Of a stretch of 64,000 bases of DNA, positions 43,088-52,458 are shown piece by piece. The DNA is taken from NCBI RefSeq assembly GCF_033343995.1, contig NZ_CP137573.1, positions 3,257,001 to 3,321,000 on the forward strand. Direction: 5' to 3'. Made by a program: the position numbers and the translations under genes. The notes under the pieces were generated by a model. It was not told where the DNA came from and ran no database searches. It saw nothing but the letters and a program-made list of their open reading frames with translations. Position 1 is the stretch's first letter. The number at the start of each line of letters is the position of its first letter. The stretch comes from Streptomyces sp. HUAS YS2. GTDB taxonomy: Bacteria; Actinomycetota; Actinomycetes; Streptomycetales; Streptomycetaceae.

Positions 43088-43174
43088 CAACGGGCGTAAT
43101 CCCAGGGGCGGTTACCGACGGAACCAGGGGCGTCGCCGACCGGAATCCCATGGGCGGTCGACGGACCCGGCTGC

Positions 43175-43180
43175 TAATGT
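43175..43180 (+). promoter_or_regulatory. Candidate -10 of the first twin membrane gene
   Basis: TAATGT is followed by CCGGGCC, about 55 bases ahead of the gene at 43236. The second twin has TAGTCT followed by TCCGGGCC at 43743, in an otherwise similar leader, so both are likely -10 elements duplicated with the genes. Confidence 0.4.
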
Positions 43181-43235
43181 CCGGGCCCGTCTCGCCCGCA
43201 CATCCGTGCGCAACCGCTCCAGGGGGATCCGCAGC

Positions 43236-43715
43236 ATGTCTCTGCACGTCCCGCCGCCCGGCAGCCCGTTCCCCGGCGGCTACCCCGGCCCGCCCGAGCC
43301 GGAACGGGACAGTGCCGGGCTCGGCATCCTGACGGCGCTGGTCGTCGCCCTCATCGGCGGGACCGTCTACGGCCTGGTCGCGGGCGAGATCCGGTACGAG
43401 ATCGGCTGGGCCGCCATCGGCGTCGGCTTCCTCACCGGCTACTCGGCGAGCAAGGCCACCGGGGGCCCGAACCCGTTCCTGACGGCGGTCGCCGCGGTGT
43501 TCTCGATCGGGGGCGTGTACCTCGGGGAACTCATCGTCGCCGCCGTCATCAACAGCGAGGAACTGAACATCCCCGTCACCGAGTTGTTCCTCTCTCACTC
43601 CGAGCCGGTGACCGAGACCTGGGAGCAGATCTTCAAGGACACCTGGACGCTGCTGTTCTTCGCGCTCGCCGCCGTCGGCGCGGTCGCGGGCGCCAGGAAG
43701 GCCTCCGCGGATTAG
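43236..43715 (+). CDS. Small polytopic membrane protein (twin 1)
   Basis: A 159-residue protein. After a proline-rich N-terminal tail (about 25 residues) there are four hydrophobic helices (LGILTALVVALIGGTVYGLV, IGWAAIGVGFLTGY, FLTAVAAVFSIGGVYLGEL and a C-terminal FFALAAVGAVAGA). The function is unknown. It is tandem with a close paralogue at 43812; both have the same ribosome-site context AGGGGGATCCGCAGC before ATG. The pair is an ancestral duplication. Confidence 0.8.
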   Translation: MSLHVPPPGSPFPGGYPGPPEPERDSAGLGILTALVVALIGGTVYGLVAGEIRYEIGWAAIGVGFLTGYSASKATGGPNPFLTAVAAVFSIGGVYLGELIVAAVINSEELNIPVTELFLSHSEPVTETWEQIFKDTWTLLFFALAAVGAVAGARKASAD

Positions 43716-43742
43716 CACAGGACGAGTGTCGGAACGGAGTGC

Positions 43743-43748
43743 TAGTCT
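43743..43748 (+). promoter_or_regulatory. Candidate -10 of the second twin membrane gene
   Basis: TAGTCT lies 64 bases ahead of the gene at 43812 in a leader that parallels the one before 43236. Confidence 0.4.
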
Positions 43749-43811
43749 CCGGGCCTTCTCGATCGCACGTTCGTGCGTTCGCGCTCAACCGTCCCAGGGG
43801 GGATCCGCAGC

Positions 43812-44291
43812 ATGTCTCAGCCCGTTCCGCCGCCCGGCAACCCGTTCGCCGACGGCGCCTACCCCGCCGCTCCCCAGCCCGCACCCGTGCGGGACAACGT
43901 GGCGCTCGGCGTCCTGGCGGCGCTGGTCGCCGCGCTCGTCGGCGGCATCGTCTACGGCGTGGTCGCCGGGTCGATCGAGCGGGAGATAGGCTGGGCCGCC
44001 ATCGGCGTCGGCTTCCTCGCGGGCTTCGCGGCGAGCAAGGTCGGCGGCCCGAACCGGATCCTGGCGGTCGCGGCCGCCGTGTTCTCGCTCGGCGCCGTCT
44101 ACCTCGGCCAGCTCGTCGGCATCGCGGTCATCGGCAGCGAGGAGCTGAACGTCCCGTTCGCCGAGATGTTCTTCCAGCACTTCGACCTGCTGACCCAGGC
44201 CTGGAACGAGTCCAAGGACCCGATGACGTTCCTGTTCTTCGTGCTGGCCGGCGTCGGCGCGTTCGGTGGCGCCCGCAAGGCCGCCCAGTAG
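43812..44291 (+). CDS. Small polytopic membrane protein (twin 2)
   Basis: A 159-residue paralogue of the preceding gene with the same length and helix layout. Shared blocks include IGWAAIGVGFL, GGPN, VYLGxL and the C-terminal GGARKA. The N-terminal tail is again Pro-rich (VPPPGNPFADG). Function unknown. The start MSQPVPPPG corresponds to MSLHVPPPG of twin 1. A strong terminator follows. Confidence 0.8.
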   Translation: MSQPVPPPGNPFADGAYPAAPQPAPVRDNVALGVLAALVAALVGGIVYGVVAGSIEREIGWAAIGVGFLAGFAASKVGGPNRILAVAAAVFSLGAVYLGQLVGIAVIGSEELNVPFAEMFFQHFDLLTQAWNESKDPMTFLFFVLAGVGAFGGARKAAQ

Positions 44292-44308
44292 CCGACGGCA
44301 CAGACGCC

Positions 44309-44345
44309 CGAAGGGCCCCGCACCGTGACGGTGCGGGGCCCTTCG
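44309..44345. terminator. Terminator between twin 2 and guaB3
   Basis: A perfect 16-base inverted repeat (44309-44324 and 44330-44345), loop GTGAC, lies between convergent genes. Confidence 0.92.
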
Positions 44346-44362
44346 CGTGCTCGGGACGGCGG

Positions 44363-45487
44363 TCAGCGGCGGTGCTGCGAGTCCGCCACGGTGACCTCGA
44401 CGCGCTGGAACTCCTTGAGCTCGCTGTAGCCCGTCGTCGCCATGGCCCGGCGCAGCGCGCCGAAGAAGTTCATCGACCCGTCCGGGGTGTGCGACGGACC
44501 GGCCAGGATCTCCTCGGTCGTGCCGACGATGCCCAGGTCGACCAGCTTGCCGCGCGGCACGTCCTCGTGGACGGCCTCCATGCCCCAGTGGTGCCCCTTG
44601 CCGGGGGCGTCCGTGGCGCGCGCCAGCGGGGAGCCGATCATGACGGCGTCCGCGCCGCAGGCGATCGCCTTCGGCAGGTCGCCCGACCAGCCCACGCCGC
44701 CGTCGGCGATGACGTGCACGTACCGGCCACCGGACTCGTCCATGTAGTCGCGGCGAGCCGCGGCCACGTCGGCGACCGCGGTCGCCATCGGGACCTGGAT
44801 GCCCAGCACGTTGCGGGTGGTGTGCGCGGCGCCGCCGCCGAAGCCGACCAGGACGCCCGCCGCGCCGGTGCGCATCAGGTGCAGGGCGGCGGTGTACGTG
44901 GCGCAGCCGCCGACGATGACCGGGACGTCCAGCTCGTAGATGAACTGCTTCAGGTTCAGCGGCTCGGCCGCGCCGGAGACGTGCTCGGCGGAGACGGTCG
45001 TGCCGCGGATGACGAAGATGTCCACGCCGGCGTCGACGACGGCCTTGGAGAACTGCGCGGTGCGCTGCGGGGAGAGCGCGGCGGCGGTGACCACGCCCGA
45101 GTCGCGCACCTCCTTGATGCGCTGCCCGATCAGCTCCTCCTTGATCGGCGCGGCGTAGATCTCCTGGAGGCGGCGGGTCGCGGTGGCCTCGTCCAGCTCC
45201 GCGATCTCGTCGAGCAGCGGCTGCGGGTCCTCGTACCGGGTCCACAGGCCTTCGAGGTTCAGGACGCCGAGGCCGCCCATCTCGCCGATGCGGATGGCGG
45301 TCTGCGGCGACACGACCGAGTCCATCGGGGCGGCCAGGAAGGGCAGCTCGAAGCGGTAGGCGTCGATCTGCCAGGCGATCGAGACCTCCTTCGGATCCCG
45401 GGTGCGCCGGCTCGGTACGACGGCGATGTCGTCGAACGCGTACGCCCTGCGGCCGCGCTTGCCGCGCCCGATCTCGATCTCAGTCAC
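44363..45487 (-). CDS. guaB3: GuaB3-type IMP dehydrogenase-related protein
   Basis: A 374-residue member of the IMP dehydrogenase/GMP reductase fold, GuaB3 subgroup. It lacks the CBS-domain pair found in guaB. The catalytic loop, normally GPGSICTTR with Cys, reads GGGAAHTTRN (about 238), so the nucleophile is absent and IMP dehydrogenase activity is unlikely, as reported for the GuaB3 group. Later blocks VIADGGVGWSGDLPKAIACG and GADAVMIGSPLARA are conserved. It lies 106 bases downstream of guaB on the same strand, the arrangement also seen in mycobacteria. Confidence 0.9.
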   Translation of the reverse strand: MTEIEIGRGKRGRRAYAFDDIAVVPSRRTRDPKEVSIAWQIDAYRFELPFLAAPMDSVVSPQTAIRIGEMGGLGVLNLEGLWTRYEDPQPLLDEIAELDEATATRRLQEIYAAPIKEELIGQRIKEVRDSGVVTAAALSPQRTAQFSKAVVDAGVDIFVIRGTTVSAEHVSGAAEPLNLKQFIYELDVPVIVGGCATYTAALHLMRTGAAGVLVGFGGGAAHTTRNVLGIQVPMATAVADVAAARRDYMDESGGRYVHVIADGGVGWSGDLPKAIACGADAVMIGSPLARATDAPGKGHHWGMEAVHEDVPRGKLVDLGIVGTTEEILAGPSHTPDGSMNFFGALRRAMATTGYSELKEFQRVEVTVADSQHRR

Positions 45488-45539
45488 GATGTGTGGCCTT
45501 TCCCTCTACGTATGCGCCTACCAGTATCCCCGACACACG

Positions 45540-45583
45540 CGGGAGGGGCGGCTCCGGCCACATGCCGGAACCGCCCCTTCCCG
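45540..45583 (-). terminator. Terminator between guaB and guaB3
   Basis: An imperfect inverted repeat of about 19 bases per arm (45540-45558 and 45564-45583) with loop CACAT follows the guaB stop. guaB3 may therefore have its own promoter, or receive only read-through. Confidence 0.7.
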
Positions 45584-45593
45584 TCGCGCGGTG

Positions 45594-47138
<1,545 letters not shown>

Positions 47139-47194
47139 CTAACGGGCCGGAGCGGTGTCTCATTCCACGATCAAGATCAGCGGGAATCTTTGGA

Positions 47195-47214
47195 CTTTCG
47201 TACGTGTACGAAAG
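47195..47214. other. 9-bp inverted repeat between shbA and guaB
   Basis: CTTTCGTAC-GT-GTACGAAAG is a perfect palindrome about 100 bases before guaB and 23 bases after the sigma-factor stop. With a 2-base centre it is a better operator than a terminator; it may bind a dimeric regulator of guaB. Confidence 0.5.
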
Positions 47215-47236
47215 GGATGCCGAGCCTCGGCAACAC

Positions 47237-47929
47237 TTACTGCTCGGCCAGCGCCCGCAGTCGGCTCAGGGCGCGGTGCTGCGCCACCCGTACGGCTCCG
47301 GGGGACATCCCGAGCATCTGCCCGGTCTCCTCGGCCGTGAGACCGACCGCGACCCGCAGCACCAGCAGCTCGCGCTGGTTCTCCGGGAGGTTGGCCAGCA
47401 GCTTCTTCGCCCACTCGGCGTCGTCGCTGAGCAGCGCCCGCTCCTCGGGGCCGAGCGAGTCGTCGGGCCGCTCGGGCATCTCGTCGGACGGCACGGCGGT
47501 GGACCCGGGGTGCCGCATGGCGGCGCGCTGGAGGTCGGCGACCTTGTGCCCGGCGATGGCGAAGACGAAGGCCTCGAAGGGCCGGCCGGTGTCCTTGTAA
47601 CGCGGCAGCGCCATGAGGACGGCGACACAGACTTCCTGCGCGAGGTCCTCGACGAAGTGCCGGGCGTCGCCGGGCAGCCGGTTCAGCCGCGTGCGGCAGT
47701 AGCGCAGCGCCAGCGGGTGCACACGGGCGAGCAGGTCATGAGTGGCCTGCTCGTCGCCCTCGACGGCACGGTGGACGAGTGCTCCGATCTCCCCCGGCCC
47801 GGCGGGCGTGGGGGACCCCACGGTCTCGTCGTCGCGCATCGGTCCATCGTGCCCCGACGCGCGGCGGTTCGCGGCATCGCGTCCGTAGTTGTGCACCGAA
47901 GCGTTATGAGCAGGTGCGCCGGAACTCAT
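47237..47929 (-). CDS. shbA: ECF-type RNA polymerase sigma factor (ShbA/SigD)
   Basis: A 230-residue ECF sigma factor. Region 2 ([21 protein letters not shown] to [14 protein letters not shown]) and region 4 ([39 protein letters not shown]) are complete. Its position between bldM/whiD and guaB matches ShbA of S. griseus, which drives transcription of the principal sigma factor hrdB, and SigD of M. tuberculosis. I use ATG 47929, with GAGGG about eight bases ahead; starts at 47986 or 47839 are possible because the N-terminus before region 2 is poorly conserved. Confidence 0.85.
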   Translation of the reverse strand: MSSGAPAHNASVHNYGRDAANRRASGHDGPMRDDETVGSPTPAGPGEIGALVHRAVEGDEQATHDLLARVHPLALRYCRTRLNRLPGDARHFVEDLAQEVCVAVLMALPRYKDTGRPFEAFVFAIAGHKVADLQRAAMRHPGSTAVPSDEMPERPDDSLGPEERALLSDDAEWAKKLLANLPENQRELLVLRVAVGLTAEETGQMLGMSPGAVRVAQHRALSRLRALAEQ

Positions 47930-48096
47930 CTCCTGCGCCCTCCCCTTCCGCTTGCGCTCGATCGACTCGTCCCCGAGGAACTCCACACCTCAAGGATGCG
48001 GCATCGCGCGGGGAAGTGACACAAGCCGTGCTCCCGGCGAGGAACCGGGCCCACCCCGTCCACCTGACAGCGGACGGGGATGCGACCGGCCACTCG

Positions 48097-48708
48097 CTAG
48101 CGGACCAGGCCCCAGCGGAAGCCGAGCGCGACCGCGTGCGCCCGGTCCGATGCGCCCAGCTTCTTGAACAGTCGCCTGGCGTGGGTCTTGACCGTGTCCT
48201 CGGAGAGGAACAGCTCACGGCCGATCTCCGCGTTGGACCGGCCGTGGCTCATGCCCTCGAGCACCTGGATCTCGCGCGCGGTGAGCGTGGGCGCGGCGCC
48301 CATCTCGGCCGAACGGAGCCGGCGCGGGGCGAGCCGCCAGGTCGGGTCGGCGAGTGCCTGGGTGACGGTGGCCCGCAGTTCGGCGCGCGAGGCGTCCTTG
48401 TGCAGGTACCCCCGGGCGCCGGCGGCGACGGCGAGGGCGACGCCGTCCAGGTCCTCGGCGACCGTGAGCATGATGATGCGGGCGCCGGGGTCCGCGGAGA
48501 GCAGCCGACGGACGGTTTCCACGCCGCCCAGACCGGGCATGCGCACGTCCATCAGAATCAGGTCCGAGCGGTCCGCGCCCCAGCGGCGGAGGACTTCCTC
48601 GCCGTTGGCCGCGGTGGTCACGCGCTCGACACCGGGCACGGTCGCGACCGCGCGGCGGAGCGCCTCTCGGGCAAGCGGGGAGTCGTCGCAGACGAGGACG
48701 GATGTCAT
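48097..48708 (-). CDS. bldM: Developmental response regulator BldM
   Basis: A 203-residue LuxR-class response regulator required for aerial hyphae and, with WhiI, for sporulation genes. The receiver domain retains D54 in LILMDVRMPG and Lys in GYLHKDAS; published work shows phosphorylation at D54 is not needed. The HTH (LTAREIQVLEGMSHGRSN, DTVKTHARRLFKKLG) is at the C-terminus. The identity rests on the sequence, the divergent whiD gene and the sigma-BldN-type promoter upstream. ATG 48708. Confidence 0.95.
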   Translation of the reverse strand: MTSVLVCDDSPLAREALRRAVATVPGVERVTTAANGEEVLRRWGADRSDLILMDVRMPGLGGVETVRRLLSADPGARIIMLTVAEDLDGVALAVAAGARGYLHKDASRAELRATVTQALADPTWRLAPRRLRSAEMGAAPTLTAREIQVLEGMSHGRSNAEIGRELFLSEDTVKTHARRLFKKLGASDRAHAVALGFRWGLVR

Positions 48709-48831
48709 GGCCGCCCTCCGGAGCTGATGCGCGTCACCTAGAGCCTCCAGGGCTGGTACGTATCGTCACCTGTGCGGTTGACGCTCTCGGACACCTGCCC
48801 GATCGCTTGTTCCTTCAACCGCTCCGCACTC

Positions 48832-48859
48832 TCAACGATGGTCACCCGAAAGAGTTACG
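48832..48859 (-). promoter_or_regulatory. Sigma-BldN promoter of bldM
   Basis: On the minus strand CGTAAC, 16 bases and CGTTGA exactly match the known sigma-BldN consensus and the described bldM p1 promoter. It lies about 125 bases before the bldM ATG, so the mRNA has a leader of roughly 115 bases. Confidence 0.85.
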
Positions 48860-49004
48860 GGTCGGACAGAGACGATCGGCACTCTACGTGAGCGAGCGTG
48901 TGCGGAGCAGAGCGGCGCACACCGTCCGTCCCCCGTTTGGAGCTATGCCCCATTCAGCGGCTTTTCTTCCCTTTTTGCAGTGTCTGTGGCTAGATTCGCA
49001 ATGA

Positions 49005-49027
49005 GTCATATTTACATCTACTGCGAC
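49005..49027 (+). promoter_or_regulatory. AT-rich motif upstream of whiD
   Basis: GTCATATTTAC-N2-CTA-N4-GAC lies about 135-155 bases before the whiD ATG. The same pattern precedes the gene at 41846. The 48860-49160 region otherwise shows a pyrimidine run (CTTTTCTTCCCTTTTTG at 48961-48977) and no gene. Confidence 0.45.
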
Positions 49028-49159
49028 AGTAGTTGTACCGTCGGGGCGTGCCCGCGAGAGCGGACGCCCGACAGCAGCCGGCCCTCAGCGGCCCCCGTCC
49101 ATCAGCCATCCACCCGCCCACCTATCCGTTTTCGACACGGTTACAAGGGGACAAGCGCA

Positions 49160-49501
49160 ATGGCAGATTTCTCCCGGCTTCCCGGACCCAACGCCGATCT
49201 GTGGGACTGGCAACTCCTCGCGGCCTGCCGCGGGGTGGACAGCTCCCTCTTCTTCCACCCCGAGGGAGAGCGCGGCGCGGCACGGAGTGCGCGTGAGAAC
49301 TCGGCGAAAGAGGTCTGCATGCGGTGCCCTGTCCGCGCTGAGTGCGCGGCGCACGCACTCGCCGTACGAGAGCCCTACGGCGTATGGGGCGGCCTCACCG
49401 AGGACGAACGCGAAGAACTCATGGGGCGGGCCCGCAACCGCCTCATCACCGCATCGGCGCCGGCCACGGCATCGAGCACGGCAGGCGCGGCGCGCACCTG
49501 A
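49160..49501 (+). CDS. whiD: WhiB-family iron-sulfur regulator WhiD
   Basis: A 113-residue Wbl protein needed for late sporulation (spore-wall thickening and septation). The four iron-sulfur ligands are C23, C53, C56 and C62 (CxxC between 53 and 56), followed by the family turn GVWGGLT and a basic tail GRARNRL. Wbl proteins bind a 4Fe-4S cluster and region 4 of the principal sigma factor. ATG 49160 follows AAGGGGACA. Divergent from bldM, which is the conserved arrangement. Confidence 0.96.
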   Translation: MADFSRLPGPNADLWDWQLLAACRGVDSSLFFHPEGERGAARSARENSAKEVCMRCPVRAECAAHALAVREPYGVWGGLTEDEREELMGRARNRLITASAPATASSTAGAART

Positions 49502-49520
49502 AGGAACGTTTCTTCAGATG

Positions 49521-49640
49521 GATCCAGACCGATCCGGACCGATCCCGAGCGGATCCCGAGCGGGTCCCGAGCCCGTGCCGAGCTGATTCCGGGCTGATTC
49601 CGGGCTGATCTCCGAGGTCGAACCCGAGCCGATCCGGAGC
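49521..49640. repeat. Degenerate 11-bp tandem repeats downstream of whiD
   Basis: After two 10-base units (GATCCAGACC, GATCCGGACC) come about seven 11-base units such as GATCCCGAGCG (twice), GGTCCCGAGCC, CGTGCCGAGCT, GATTCCGGGCT (twice) and GATCTCCGAGG. The rest of the gap to 49911 is GC-rich, with a short hairpin CGGGCC-GA-GGCCCG near 49877, and holds no gene I can support. Confidence 0.8.
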
Positions 49641-49911
49641 CGGCGCGGAGGCGGTCCGACGGCGCCCGGGGCCAGGGCCGCGACCCGCCCGACCGGCCCC
49701 GCCGAGCCGCACCGCACGCGGCCCGGGGGCGTGCGGCGCAGCCGGCCGCGCTCGGCCGTCCGAGGCAACGCCGGGGCGGGCGGGGCGCCATGGCCGTACG
49801 CCCATTCGGGTCGTACGACGACACGGCGCGCCCGCTCGTGTCGCGGCAGGCGGCCCCGTCGGAGCGCGACGGCGCGGGCCGAGGCCCGTGACGACGGCGC
49901 GGGCCGGCTCG

Positions 49912-50802
49912 TCAGCGCGCGGCGGCGCGGGTCAGCTCGTCCAGCGTCGCGGCGACCGCCGGCACCTGCGCCAGGTCCGGGAGCGTGAGGGCCACGATCT
50001 CGCGCTCCACGGCCGGCTCGACGGCCACCGTCCGGGCCCCCTTGGGCCGTACGGACTCGATGGCCAGCTCCGGCAGCACGGCGACGCCCAGGCCTGCGCC
50101 GACCAGGCCCACCACCGCCGGGTAGTCGTCGGTGGCGAAGTCGATGCGCGGGGTGAAACCAGCCTTCTCGCAGACGTCCACGAGCTGCCGGCGGCAGCGC
50201 GGGCAGCCCGCGATCCAGGACTCGTCGGCGAGTTCGGCGATCCCCACCGACTCCGCGGCGGCGAGCGGGTGGCCCTCCGGAACCAGGCCGACCAGGCGGT
50301 CGGCGAGCAGCGGTCGGACGACCAGGTCGTCCCACTCGGTCGCGTTCACGCCGTACCGGAACGCCAGCGCGACGTCGCAGTCGCCCTCGCGAAGCATCTC
50401 CACCGAGCGCGGCGGCTCGGCCTCGACCAGAGAGACCCGGGTGCCCGGGTGGGCGGCGCGCAGCGCGGCGAGCGCGGTCGGCACGAGCGTGGAGCTGCCG
50501 CTGGGGAACGAGACGAGACGGACCCGGCCGGCCCGCAGCCCGGCGATCGCGGCGACCTCCTCCTCGGCGGCGGTGAGCCCGGCGAGGATGCCGGAGGCGT
50601 GCCGGACGAGGGCCTCGCCGGCCTGGGTCAGCCGCATCTCGCGGCCGGTGCGGACCAGCAGCGGGGTGCCGGCCGAGGTCTCCAGGGCCTTCATCTGCTG
50701 GCTCACCGCGGGCTGGGTGCAGCCCAGTTCACGGGCGGCGGCGGAGAAGGATCCCGTGGCGGCGACGGCGCGCAGGACACGGAGGTGACGAGCCTCGATC
50801 AT
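49912..50802 (-). CDS. LysR family transcriptional regulator
   Basis: A 296-residue regulator. The N-terminal winged HTH (LRVLRAVAATGSFSAAARE, TQPAVSQQMKALE) is followed by a LysR substrate-binding domain (about 90-290; RLVSFPSGSSTLVPTALAAL, VRPLLADRLVGLVPEGHPL). ATG 50802. It is transcribed divergently from the MOSC gene across 79 bases, so it may control that gene and itself. The inducer is unknown. Two cysteines in AGCPRCRRQ are a possible redox or metal feature. Confidence 0.9.
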   Translation of the reverse strand: MIEARHLRVLRAVAATGSFSAAARELGCTQPAVSQQMKALETSAGTPLLVRTGREMRLTQAGEALVRHASGILAGLTAAEEEVAAIAGLRAGRVRLVSFPSGSSTLVPTALAALRAAHPGTRVSLVEAEPPRSVEMLREGDCDVALAFRYGVNATEWDDLVVRPLLADRLVGLVPEGHPLAAAESVGIAELADESWIAGCPRCRRQLVDVCEKAGFTPRIDFATDDYPAVVGLVGAGLGVAVLPELAIESVRPKGARTVAVEPAVEREIVALTLPDLAQVPAVAATLDELTRAAAR

Positions 50803-50881
50803 TCTTCGAGCATAAGCGAGTCTTGGGATCGGGAGCGAATATCGCCGTGATGCTTTGAGGGGTCTGGCCTAGGGTGCCGAT

Positions 50882-51556
50882 ATGAAGCTTCTGAGCGTGA
50901 ACGCCGGCCGGGCCCGCACCGTCGAGTACACCGACTCCGCCTCGGGCATGACCGGCATCGACAAGCGTCCGGTCGAGGGACCCGTACGGGTCGAGTCGCC
51001 GGGGGCGCGCGGTGTCTCGGGCAGCGGGGTGGCCGGCGACGCGGTGTGCGACCTGCGCTTCCACGGCGGCGAGGACCGCGCCGCGTACGCCTTCGCCCGC
51101 GAGGACCTCGACCGGTGGGAGCGGGAGCTGGGCCGGCCGCTGGCCAACGGCTCCTTCGGCGAGAACCTCACCACCCTCGGTCTGGACGTGAACGGCGCGC
51201 TGATCGGCGAGCGCTGGCGGATCGGCGCCGACCTGGTCGTCGAGGTCACCGGCGGCCGCATCCCGTGCCGCACCTTCGCGGGCTTCGTCGAGGAGGACGG
51301 CTGGGTGCGCCGCTTCACGCAGTCGCAGGCCGGTCCGGGCGCGCTGCTGCGGGTGATCGAGCCGGGCGAGATCCGGGCCGGCGACGCGGTGGCCGTCGTG
51401 CACCGCCCCGACCACGACATCACGGTCGCGGTGCTGCACCGGGCCGTCACCGTCGAGCGGACGCTGCTGCCGGGCACGCTGGTCGCGGCGGAGTGGATGG
51501 AGGCGGGACTCCTGGAGACCGCGCAGTCGTACACCGCCAAGTACGGCGGCGCGTAG
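50882..51556 (+). CDS. MOSC domain-containing protein
   Basis: A 224-residue MOSC-type protein (YiiM-like). The core motif GSFGENLTTLGLDVNGALIGE and the conserved cysteine in GGRIPCRTFAGF (about 130) are visible; the cysteine would bind the molybdenum or sulfur group. MOSC proteins handle sulfur transfer or reduce N-hydroxylated compounds such as 6-hydroxylaminopurine. ATG 50882. It is followed by an SDR gene in the same direction, 31 bases apart. Confidence 0.88.
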   Translation: MKLLSVNAGRARTVEYTDSASGMTGIDKRPVEGPVRVESPGARGVSGSGVAGDAVCDLRFHGGEDRAAYAFAREDLDRWERELGRPLANGSFGENLTTLGLDVNGALIGERWRIGADLVVEVTGGRIPCRTFAGFVEEDGWVRRFTQSQAGPGALLRVIEPGEIRAGDAVAVVHRPDHDITVAVLHRAVTVERTLLPGTLVAAEWMEAGLLETAQSYTAKYGGA

Positions 51557-51587
51557 GGGTCCTCGCGGGGGCACTAACGTGCCGCGT

Positions 51588-52361
51588 ATGACGACTGCAT
51601 TGATTACGGGTGCGACGGCGGGCATCGGCGCCGCGTTCGCGCGCCGGCTGGCCGCCGACGGTCACGACGTGGTGCTGGTGGCGCGCGATCTGAAGCGGCT
51701 GCGGGAGCAGGCGACCGAACTGCACGACAAGCACGGCGTCGAGGCGGAGGTGCTCGCCGCGGACCTGTCGGACGAGGACGGCATCGCGGCCGTGGAGGCG
51801 CGGCTGTCGGACCCGAAGAACCCGGTCGACGTGCTGGTGAACAACGCCGGGTTCGGGAACAAGGGGCGCTTCCTCGAAGTCTCCATGGCCGACGAGCTGA
51901 AGATGCTCACGGTGCACTGCGAGGCGGTGCTGCGGCTGACCTCGGCGGCCGTCGCGGGGATGCGGACGCGCGGTCGCGGGGGCGTGGTGAACGTGGCGTC
52001 GGTGGCCGCGTTCGTGCCGCGCGGCACGTACGGCGCTTCGAAGGCGTGGGTCGTGCAGTTCACCCAGGGCGCGGCGCGGGACCTGGCCGGGAGCGGGGTG
52101 CGGCTGATGGCGCTCTGCCCGGGGTTCGTACGGACCGAGTTCCACGAGCGGGCCGGGATGGGGACGGACAACATCCCGGGCTGGATGTGGCTGGACGCGG
52201 ACAAGCTGGTGGCGTCGGCGCTGGCCGACCTGAACCGCGGGAAGTCGCTGTCCATCCCGGACCCGCGGTACAAGGCGCTGATGGGGATCGTGAAGCTGGC
52301 GCCGCGCGGCCTGCTCGGCGGGGTGTCCGCCAAGGCAGGCCGCTCGTACGGGCCGAACTGA
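51588..52361 (+). CDS. Short-chain dehydrogenase/reductase
   Basis: A 257-residue classical SDR. The cofactor loop is TGATAGIGAAFARRL, followed by NNAGFG, the catalytic Ser in NVASVAAFV and Tyr/Lys in TYGASKAWV. Arg in LVARDLKRL after beta-2 suggests NADPH preference. ATG 51588; TAACGT lies seven bases ahead, so the message may be leaderless and separate from the MOSC gene. Substrate unknown. Its end lies just before a broken gene on the other strand. Confidence 0.88.
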   Translation: MTTALITGATAGIGAAFARRLAADGHDVVLVARDLKRLREQATELHDKHGVEAEVLAADLSDEDGIAAVEARLSDPKNPVDVLVNNAGFGNKGRFLEVSMADELKMLTVHCEAVLRLTSAAVAGMRTRGRGGVVNVASVAAFVPRGTYGASKAWVVQFTQGAARDLAGSGVRLMALCPGFVRTEFHERAGMGTDNIPGWMWLDADKLVASALADLNRGKSLSIPDPRYKALMGIVKLAPRGLLGGVSAKAGRSYGPN

Positions 52362-52362
52362 C

Positions 52363-52458
52363 TCGTACGGCGGCGGGGGCGGGGGCGAGGGAGGGCAGCG
52401 GGATCGCGAGGGCGGTCGCGGTGGCGAGCGCGACGGGGTGCGTACCGCGGACACTCAC
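52363..52458 (-). pseudogene. Remnant of a secreted-protein gene (signal peptide only)
   Basis: A GTG at 52458 overlaps the stop of the DUF2264 gene (GTGA), as expected of a coupled next gene. It encodes MSVRGTHPVALATATALAIP followed by LPSLAPAPAA, a classic Streptomyces signal peptide. After about 32 codons the frame runs into the antisense of the SDR gene and carries no recognisable domain. The body of the gene is probably deleted, with the junction near 52362. In similar loci a polysaccharide lyase or glycosidase follows DUF2264 (from memory). Confidence 0.55.

Noticed and set aside
49521..49640. Iterons of an origin or plasmid
   Set aside because: Units are degenerate, no replication protein or AT-rich region is near, and the context is core chromosome.
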